From Entomomonas sp945283395 (lineage in GTDB: Bacteria; Pseudomonadota; Gammaproteobacteria; Pseudomonadales; Pseudomonadaceae): a stretch of 64,000 nt of DNA. The position numbers and the translations under genes were made by a program. The stretch's first letter is position 1, and every line of letters starts with the position of its first letter. The notes under the pieces are model-generated. The model worked only from the letters and a program-made list of their open reading frames with translations, searched no databases and was not told the DNA's origin. Location of the stretch: NCBI GenBank assembly GCA_946480835.1, contig CAMLLC010000001.1, positions 1 to 64,000 of the forward strand. The letters are read 5' to 3'. Positions 36,286-43,142 of this stretch are shown piece after piece.

Positions 36286-36624
36286 ATGCTAGCTTTTTTA
36301 ATTGGCGTACTCTTTGCTTTTCTTTTCGTCTTTTTACTGTCTATTATGAGTATATTAAGGCTAGTATTTAAAATTGACCAAATTAATATATTGCCTCTTA
36401 GATACTTATGGACATTATGTACTCTAGTGATATCTATTATTCTTATAATAATAGGTATGTGGTTTATACTGGACATTCTAAAGATTCATTTTAATATAAA
36501 CACGGATTCTTTAAATTTTCTCTATATTTTATTTGGTTTTTTATTAGGTTATATTCCATTTAGTTCATTATTTAATAAGATCATTCAAACTATTAATAAC
36601 TCTCTCTTACATAACAAGGAATGA
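36286..36624 (+). CDS. Small hypothetical membrane protein
   Basis: I do not recognise this 112-residue protein. It has three to four strongly hydrophobic segments (about 2-27, 42-70, 82-100) and few charged residues, so it is an inner-membrane protein. It starts 11 bases after pdxY in the same direction and ends 5 bases before the convergent sspB stop. The ATG has a weak GAGA upstream. A long minus-strand frame over its first half looks like a shadow. No function can be inferred. Confidence 0.55.
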   Translation: MLAFLIGVLFAFLFVFLLSIMSILRLVFKIDQINILPLRYLWTLCTLVISIILIIIGMWFILDILKIHFNINTDSLNFLYILFGFLLGYIPFSSLFNKIIQTINNSLLHNKE

Positions 36625-36629
36625 AGAAC

Positions 36630-37028
36630 TTATTTAACTATTCTAAGTGTTGGCTTATGTGGTGGTGAAGGTGGAGGATCATCTGGATGATTATTATCAA
36701 CTTCCTCTGCTATTAATAATGGATCATCCTCAAAGAACATTCCATGGCCATTTTCTTTAGCATAAATAGCCTTAATTGCTGCAATAGGCACATAAGGGTG
36801 TTGTACTATACCTGCAAAACGAGCCTCAAAACTAATAGCTTCATTATCCATTAATAAATGTTTAATGGCCGAGGGAGATAGATTAAGTACTATTTGCCCA
36901 TCCTGGGCAAAACCTTCAGGCACGCTTACTCTAGCGATATTAGTGTCCACTAAAATATAGGGCGTACATTCATTATCTAATAGCCATTCATAAAGTGCTC
37001 TAATCAAATAGGGTCTATTAGACTTCAT
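36630..37028 (-). CDS. sspB: ClpXP protease specificity-enhancing factor
   Basis: SspB delivers ssrA-tagged peptides to ClpXP. The 132-residue protein has the SspB fold start RPYLIRALYEWLLDNECTPYILVD, the substrate groove region GQIVLNLSPSAIKHL and FEARFAGI. An acidic, proline-rich linker ends in the conserved ClpX-binding tail TLRIVK. The start overlaps the sspA stop by one base, the normal sspA-sspB arrangement. The usual upstream rpsI/petABC neighbours are absent. Confidence 0.95.
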   Translation of the reverse strand: MKSNRPYLIRALYEWLLDNECTPYILVDTNIARVSVPEGFAQDGQIVLNLSPSAIKHLLMDNEAISFEARFAGIVQHPYVPIAAIKAIYAKENGHGMFFEDDPLLIAEEVDNNHPDDPPPSPPHKPTLRIVK

Positions 37029-37654
37029 TAATTAACTCCACGCATTTTCAACTCTTGTTCTGTTAGGCTAGCCTGAAAACTAGCTCTATCAAAGCCCCGC
37101 TCCATGTAATTTATTAGTCCCTTAGCGGCTTCTGGTATCTCTATTTCTAGTAGAGGTAACCGCCACAAAATTGGTAATAAACAACAATCGGCTAAAGAAA
37201 AATCATTACTTAAAAAATAAGGTTTTTCATTAAATACAATCGATACTCCTATTAAACTTTCTTTTAATTCTTTTCTCATAGCATTTTGTACAGTTACTTT
37301 AGTTTTAGGGTCAAGTATACCATCTACTAGTTTACACCAGTCCTTTTGGATACGATAGACTAATAATCTTTTGCTAGCTTTATCGCTTGGATACGCAGGT
37401 AATAAGGGTGGATATGGATATCTATCTTCCAAATATTCCATGATAACCATAGAATCATAAAGCACTAATTCACGTTCAACTATCACAGGTAAACTAATAT
37501 AGGGATTAACTTCTGCCAATGAAGATGGGTAATAAAGAGGATCAACGTCTTTAATAGTAATGCCTATATCTTTTTCAGCTAACACTAATCTAACACGATG
37601 TGAATAATGATCAATTGGATTTGAATAACATATAAAATGGGGCACTGTTCCCAT
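37028..37654 (-). CDS. sspA: Stringent starvation protein A
   Basis: SspA is a glutathione-transferase-fold protein that binds RNA polymerase under stress. The 208-residue protein has the N-terminal thioredoxin-like domain with CYSNPIDHYSHRVRLVLAEK and SLPVIVERELVLYDSMVIMEYLEDRYPYPPLLP. The PHP-like surface of SspA falls near YPYPPLLPAYP. The C-terminal helical domain follows. It is followed by sspB with a one-base overlap. Confidence 0.94.
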   Translation of the reverse strand: MGTVPHFICYSNPIDHYSHRVRLVLAEKDIGITIKDVDPLYYPSSLAEVNPYISLPVIVERELVLYDSMVIMEYLEDRYPYPPLLPAYPSDKASKRLLVYRIQKDWCKLVDGILDPKTKVTVQNAMRKELKESLIGVSIVFNEKPYFLSNDFSLADCCLLPILWRLPLLEIEIPEAAKGLINYMERGFDRASFQASLTEQELKMRGVN

Positions 37655-37779
37655 ATCACATTCCTTAATGATTTATAATGAAGTTTACTACTATAGTCTA
37701 AATAAATAATGTTTAACTTAAAAATTATCAAAATGCAATATAAATTACAAAATTTTAGTTGGGATCAACAATTTTTATC

Positions 37780-38160
37780 CTATCCAAAGTGACTTATCAA
37801 GATAATACCCCATACCATTAAGATAGTCCACAAACCAATAAATTGAGCAGCACTTCCTAAATCTTTAGCATTCTTTGATAATTCATTATATTCTAATGAA
37901 ATTCTATCTACTATAGCTTCTATAGCGGAATTAAATAACTCGATAATTAGCGATAACAGGCAAACTAAAATCAATAGTGTTTTTTCTACAGCGGTAACAG
38001 GTAATAATAAAGCAATAGGAATAAGTATTATATTTAAATAAACTATTGAACGAAAAGCGGCTTCATTGCTAAAAGCTGTTTTTAATCCTGCGACAGAATA
38101 ACCCGTAGCATTTATAATACGCTTAAAACCTTTAGTACCTTTAAAAGGTGATTTTTCCAT
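37780..38160 (-). CDS. dgkA: Diacylglycerol kinase
   Basis: This small integral membrane kinase phosphorylates diacylglycerol arising from membrane-derived lipid turnover. It has 126 residues from the ATG at 38160, chosen over an in-frame TTG one codon earlier. Three membrane segments are seen. The signature LIIELFNSAIEAIVDRISLEYNELSKNAKDLGSAA (given here only as the family core; catalytic Glu and Asp-Lys conserved) spans about residues 65-98. It starts GTKGFKRIINATGYS. Transcribed alone. Confidence 0.95.
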   Translation of the reverse strand: MEKSPFKGTKGFKRIINATGYSVAGLKTAFSNEAAFRSIVYLNIILIPIALLLPVTAVEKTLLILVCLLSLIIELFNSAIEAIVDRISLEYNELSKNAKDLGSAAQFIGLWTILMVWGIILISHFG

Positions 38161-38163
38161 CAA

Positions 38164-39254
38164 TTCTCTCTTATTTAAAGTAATGCCAGTTAATTATAAG
38201 GCTCAGTAAAATGACTGAGCAAGTTTCAATTAATTAATCCTACAAATGTTCGTTTTACTCTAAAAATTAATAGCAAAACAGATGAAAGATAAAATTATAA
38301 TAGGTTATTTTTAGTTAGCATGTAAGTTAACTATTAAATTATGCTGCTAATAATAAAAGATAGCATATGTTTATATGTTATTTCTATGATTCATAATAAA
38401 TAGATTGTACGCTATTTTTTCAGTTAGCTTTATTATAAATTTAAATAGTTTTGTCTATTATTTTAATAGTTAATTGCATTGCATATCATTTCAATCAATT
38501 TATATTCCTATCAATTAGCTTGTTATATCAAACATATATGTAACTAAAAATCATATATATCTGAAAAATTTTTACATAAAAAAACTTAGCTACTAAAAGA
38601 GGGATGTTATTAGCTAAGTTTAAATTTAAATGAAATTATCGTGAAACGCTTTAATTTTTGAAAAGAATATCTCTATTAATAAATTATTTCCATTGAGCTT
38701 TAGCATTAGCATAGAGGTTATTTATTAAGGCTATTAGCTCACTTTTATGTTGTGTCTAAAGAGCTATAACAAATCTATTTATAAAATACCTTTCTATTTT
38801 AATGATCAACTAATGCTACGTTGATAATATCTAGAAAATATTCGCATTATAAAGTGAGCCTTTGACTAAATAACAAAGCATAGCCAATATTAGCTTGGTT
38901 ATAATGAGCTTATATTTTGTACTATTAACTGTAATCTAGTAATGTCTTACCTTAGCCAGCTTTACTCATGGTTTAATAACAATTTTATACACAACTATTG
39001 TGGATAAATCTTATTAATTATCTACTAGTAACTTATAGAATTACTTTCTATTCAAAACCTACAATTCTAGTAGATTATAAAATAAGCCATAAATTCATAA
39101 TATTATAAATAGTTGTGTAAATAGAACTTTACTAGAATCCAGTATTCCTTATACGAGATTAATGTAATATTTAAGAAAATTTAAACAATAAAATGCTAGC
39201 GTAAATCATCTCTTGATAAGCCATCTAACAATTAGTTGTAGAATTTCGCAATAT
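38164..39254. other. 1.1-kb gene-poor AT-rich region with two DnaA boxes
   Basis: No intact gene was found here. An inverted repeat GCTCAGT/ACTGAGC lies at 38201-38220 upstream of dgkA. Two perfect DnaA boxes (TTATNCACA) lie at 38985-38993 (TTATACACA, plus) and 38999-39007 (TTATCCACA, minus), 5 bases apart. A related AATAGTTGTG lies at 39109-39118, the inverse of bases 38990-38999. A minus-strand phrase HKSELIALINNLYANAKAQWK-like (about 38685-38755) may be a C-terminal gene remnant but is too short to name. No origin-associated genes are nearby. Confidence 0.4.
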
Positions 39255-40318
39255 TCATAAATTTTTTTTAAAAAACTCTGTTAATTTAATAAATGGAATA
39301 AGTTCTATTCGATCATATAAATCAACGTGACCAGACCCTTTTACTATATATAATTCTTTAGGCTCAATGGCTAGCTGATAAGCTTGTTCGCTAAATTCTC
39401 TTGAATGGGTTTTATCTCCCCCGTAATAAAGAGTAATGGCCGTGGAGAAATGATATCTATATCGTTAAATGGATAAAAATTCATAAATTTAACATTACTA
39501 GATAAAGTTGGATGTGTTGTTAACTCCTTTGGTTGATTCTTGGGTATAAATTCACCTCGAGAAGTGCGGTAAAAATCATAAAATTCGCGTTCTATCACTG
39601 TAGACTGGGCAGTTAAATGATCTACGGTGCCACTAGTATATGCAATTTTACCACCAGTAAATTCAACATAACGTTGCTGAGCGGCATTAGCAATAATTTG
39701 TTTTCTTTGCTGGAGCGATATTGCATTATTAAGTCCGTGACAGTTAGCTGCTCCCATATCGTACATACTTACTGTAGCAATAGCTTTTAAGCGAGGATCA
39801 ATTTTAGCTGCACTTATAGCAAAGCTGCCGCTACCACAAATGCCTATTACTCCTATTCGCGCTTTATCTATGAAACTTCTATTGCCTAAAAAATCAACAG
39901 CGGCACTAAAATCTTCCGCATATATATCAGGCAATACAGCATTACGTGGCGTTCCTTCACTATCTCCCCAAAATGAAAGATCAAAAGTTAACGTAACAAA
40001 TCCTTGTTCAGCCATTTTGCTAGCATATAAATTGGCACTCTGCTCTTTTACCGCTCCCATGGGATGTCCCACTATAATAGCTGGATATTTATTAGTACTT
40101 TGTAAGATTTTAGGAATCATTAAGTTTCCTGCAATCAACATATTATATTGATTTTTGAAAGTAACCTTTTGAACTACTACCTGCTCACTTTGATAAAAAT
40201 TATCAGCACCATTAGACATATCTTGTCCCTTAATAATAAGTGAAATAAAAAAAATTGAGACAACAAACAGCATATCTACAGACGGACGTACTAACAATGC
40301 ATTACGATATTTCTTCAT
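39255..40318 (-). pseudogene. Frameshifted alpha/beta hydrolase (YcjY/dienelactone-hydrolase type)
   Basis: The first 315 codons encode an N-terminal signal anchor followed by an alpha/beta hydrolase: PAIIVGHPMGAVKEQSANLY, GFVTLTFDLSFWGDSEG, and the nucleophile elbow GICGSGS with Cys in the nucleophile place. In a run of five G (complement of about 39417-39421) the frame breaks. The other frame continues with GDKTHSREFSEQAYQLA, then VKGSGHVDLYDRIELIPF and a stop at 39255-39257, supplying the catalytic His (GSGHVDLYD). The intact family end is thus present but out of frame. It lies 38 bases after an MFS transporter gene on the same strand. Confidence 0.88.
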
Positions 40319-40356
40319 TTCTATCTCATATGTGATGGCCGAAAAGAATTAGTTTG

Positions 40357-41568
40357 CTATAAAGATATGCCTGCCATCTTTTTATAAATTGAAAAGCTCA
40401 TCATTATCAATAAACAAGCTAATAACAAAACTCCGCTAGCAGCTACAAAAATATAATTTATTCTCCAATAATTGAGTAACATACCTCCCATAGCGGCCGC
40501 CATACTTATTGAAAACTGAATAGATGCTACCGATAAGCCTCCTATTAGTTCCGCTTTATTAGGTAGTGTCTTGCTAATCCATGTTGACCAACCTACTGGA
40601 ATAAAACCAAATAAGGATCCCCAACTAATGATTAATACAATATTTTCTATAACTTCTTTGTTATCACACAACATTAGCATAAAGGCAGTAAATGCCAATA
40701 ATAAATGAACACTTAGCATAATAGATTTAAATAAATGACTCATTAGATACCCTGCTAGGTAAGTTCCTAAACAGTTTGCTAGGCAAAATATCAGTAAAGT
40801 TATAGTTAAATTTGCTGGGGTTAACTTAAGATCAACTTGTAAAAAAGGCCGTAAGTAACTAAAAAATAGATGGTAACCACTATAACTAAAAATAGTAGCT
40901 AGGATACCTACAGAAACCCATGAAGTTTTTAGTAAAGATATCATACCTTGAAAATTATTATCTGGTTGAGGAACAAGATGAGGCAGAGCTAAAACTTGAT
41001 TTACCAAAGCAAAAAAACCTATTAAAGCCACTACCAAAAAAACGTTGCGCCAACCTATTAAATTATCAAGATAACTAGAAATAGGTAACGCAATAATAGT
41101 TGCTACAGATACACCTGCATAAACAATAGCTAGAGCACGTGCTATATCTTTAGCGGGCGCAAGTTGTAAAGTTATAGCCGTAGCCATCGACCAAAATCCG
41201 CCGACACAAATACCTAGTATCCCTCTTGCTAATAACATAACTAGATAATTGGGGGCAAAAGCTATTGTAATATTTGAAATAATTAACAGAATCGAAAAAC
41301 TGATAAGCACTAGTTTACGGTTAATACTTTTTGTTAAAGGAGAAATAAATATGCTGGTGATAACTGCCAATATACCTACAGCAGTTATAGTTTGACCTGC
41401 CACTCCTTCACTAACATGTAACTCTTGAGCAATAGGTGTTAATAAACAAATGGGTATAAATTCTGAAGTTATTAAACTAGTTACGCCCATAAATAAAGAA
41501 AAAACAGCAAACCAATTAACAGAGTTAGGCTCTACAATGGTATTATTAATGGTTATGCTTGGTGTCAT
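40357..41568 (-). CDS. MFS efflux transporter (AraJ/NepI-like, DHA1 family)
   Basis: This 403-residue protein has 12 predicted membrane segments. The N-terminal half has GVTSLITSEFIPICLLTPIA and the motif-C-like ARGILGICVGGFWSMATAI typical of AraJ/NepI-type drug:proton antiporters (sugar, purine or arabinose efflux). The substrate is not predictable. It is divergent from a frameshifted LysR regulator gene 128 bases away and is followed by the frameshifted hydrolase, which would form a LysR-controlled MFS-hydrolase unit. This member itself is intact. Confidence 0.85.
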   Translation of the reverse strand: MTPSITINNTIVEPNSVNWFAVFSLFMGVTSLITSEFIPICLLTPIAQELHVSEGVAGQTITAVGILAVITSIFISPLTKSINRKLVLISFSILLIISNITIAFAPNYLVMLLARGILGICVGGFWSMATAITLQLAPAKDIARALAIVYAGVSVATIIALPISSYLDNLIGWRNVFLVVALIGFFALVNQVLALPHLVPQPDNNFQGMISLLKTSWVSVGILATIFSYSGYHLFFSYLRPFLQVDLKLTPANLTITLLIFCLANCLGTYLAGYLMSHLFKSIMLSVHLLLAFTAFMLMLCDNKEVIENIVLIISWGSLFGFIPVGWSTWISKTLPNKAELIGGLSVASIQFSISMAAAMGGMLLNYWRINYIFVAASGVLLLACLLIMMSFSIYKKMAGISL

Positions 41569-41696
41569 AAAATGCCTGAACTTCTTAATAAAGGTTAGAA
41601 TAAAATTCTAATAATATCTTGCTCAAATAACAAATACCTATAAGCTATAGTGTATAATGCTTTTTAAGCATGAACTAATTTTTCAGGTATTTAGCC

Positions 41697-42586
41697 ATGG
41701 ATCTTAGAGTATTGAAATATTTTCTAGCTGTAGTAAAAGAAGGTAATATAACAGCTGCTGCCAATGCCCTGTATTTAACTCAACCTAATTTATCAAGACA
41801 ATTAAAAGAGCTAGAAGATGAATTAGGGAAAAACTTTTTAGGCGAACTAATCATCGCATTTCATTAACTGAAGAAGGTCTACTATTACGCAATCGTGCTG
41901 AAGAAATTTTTGAGTTATTGGCTAAAACCAAAGCCGAGTTTTTAAATTTAGAAGAACATATTTATGGTGATAAATACTTAGGCTGTGGAGAAACTGAAAC
42001 TTTTGAATATATTGCTTATTTAGCTAAGAAAATACAAAAGTTACATCCTGCTATTCGTTTTCATATTGATAGTGGAAACGCCCAATATGTTACCGATCGA
42101 TTAGATAAAGGTCTGCTTGATTTTTGTATAGTTATTGATCCAGTAGATATAACCCGGTACCATTACCTCGATTTACCCCGTAAGGATACGTGGGGATTAT
42201 TAATGCGTAAAGATAGCCCTTTAGCCACCCAACAAAAGATAGTAGCAAGGGATCTATTCGATATTCAACTTATTTGTTCAAGACAGTTACTATCAGACTC
42301 ATTAGCTAAAAATATCGTTGCTAATTGGCTTGGCGAGACTTTAACACGTCTTAACATAGTAGCCACTTATAATCTTATTTTTAATGCAACTATTTTTGTT
42401 AGAACAGGGATTGGTTACGCAATTTGTTTAGACAAGTTAGCTAATACGAGCGATCATAGTGAATTATGTTTTAGACCATTTTACCCCAGACTTGAATCTG
42501 GGCTAAATTTTATCTGGAAAAAAGAACAAATTTTCTCTAAAGCTAGTGAGTTATTTTTAAATCATGTACGTGCATTATTTAAATAA
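41697..42586 (+). pseudogene. Frameshifted LysR-family regulator gene
   Basis: From the ATG at 41697 the reading is MDLRVLKYFLAVVKEGNITA, then the winged-helix segment NALYLTQPNLSRQLKELEDELGKNF. A short T run at about 41832-41836 then breaks the frame and the first frame stops at 41866. The next frame continues at once with RRTNHRISLTEEGLLL, NRAEEIFELLAKTK and the whole effector-binding domain to 42586. The sum of both parts is 296 codons, the normal LysR length. Restoring one base joins them perfectly. It diverges from the MFS gene it would regulate. Confidence 0.9.
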
Positions 42587-42651
42587 TTCAAAATTCACTA
42601 GCCGTTGATATTAGCCTAAGCCATAAAATATAGGAAGTACAAAGCACTTTA

Positions 42652-43044
42652 CTATTTACTAAAAGGTTGCATAGAGCAATTTACAACAAGTCCTTGCTGA
42701 TTTAAATAACTACTACCCCATTTATACATAGCTTCTAATATCGGTTTTATACTTTGCCCAAGCAAAGTTAGCGAATATTCTACTTTAGGAGGGACTACAG
42801 GATAAACTTTACGGTTAATCAATCCCTCTTTTTCAAGCTCTCTAAGCTGTTGAGTCAGCATTTTAGGGGTCGCTAAAGGTACCTCTTTACGCAACTCAGA
42901 AAAACGATGCGTTCCCATAGTTAATTTCCAGAGAATCAATGCCTTATACTTACCACCTATTAAATAAATAGTAGCTTCTACTGGACAATAAGTAACATTT
43001 TTAGCACTACAGCAGGTGAATTTATTATCAATTAATTTCGTCAT
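42652..43044 (-). CDS. HxlR-family transcriptional regulator
   Basis: This 130-residue winged-helix protein has the HxlR signature CPVEATIYLIGGKYKALILWKL, then FSELRKEVPLATPKMLTQQL and LINRKVYPVVPPKVEYSLT. An N-terminal CC pair (FTCCSAKNVTYC) could be redox or metal responsive. The ATG at 43044 with AAGGAT upstream is preferred over a TTG at 43074. It is divergent from the copper ATPase, with 98 bases between the starts, and a palindrome in this gap could be its operator. Confidence 0.88.
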   Translation of the reverse strand: MTKLIDNKFTCCSAKNVTYCPVEATIYLIGGKYKALILWKLTMGTHRFSELRKEVPLATPKMLTQQLRELEKEGLINRKVYPVVPPKVEYSLTLLGQSIKPILEAMYKWGSSYLNQQGLVVNCSMQPFSK

Positions 43045-43046
43045 CT

Positions 43047-43066
43047 TAGTATCCTTTTGGGTACTA
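43047..43066. promoter_or_regulatory. Candidate HxlR operator palindrome
   Basis: TAGTATCC-TTTT-GGGTACTA is an inverted repeat with 7 of 8 pairs matching, directly upstream of the hxlR ATG and covering its ribosome binding site. A third half-site AGTAC follows at 43078-43082, giving GTACT-N12-AGTAC. HxlR/YodB-type regulators bind short TAGTA/GTAC inverted repeats next to their own gene, so autoregulation is plausible. Confidence 0.45.
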
Positions 43067-43086
43067 TATTTCAAAAAAGTACATTC

Positions 43087-43114
43087 TTGCCAAAAATATC
43101 TTTATAGTTAGAAT
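43087..43114 (+). promoter_or_regulatory. Candidate promoter of the copper ATPase gene
   Basis: TTGCCA at 43087-43092 and TAGAAT at 43109-43114 are separated by 16 bases, a sigma-70-like pair 28 bases before the copA ATG. No CueR-type long-spacer palindrome is seen. The HxlR palindrome lies 20 bases upstream. Confidence 0.4.
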
Positions 43115-43142
43115 AGTTTCAAAAATCAAGAGCATCTTTATC

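Noticed and set aside
38685..38755. Minus-strand phrase resembling a protein C-terminus
   Set aside because: About 20 residues without flanking support in any frame; not enough to name a pseudogene.
38164..39254. Chromosomal origin
   Set aside because: Only two perfect DnaA boxes close together and no dnaA, dnaN, rpmH, gyrB or mioC-type neighbours. It is kept only as a possible titration site.
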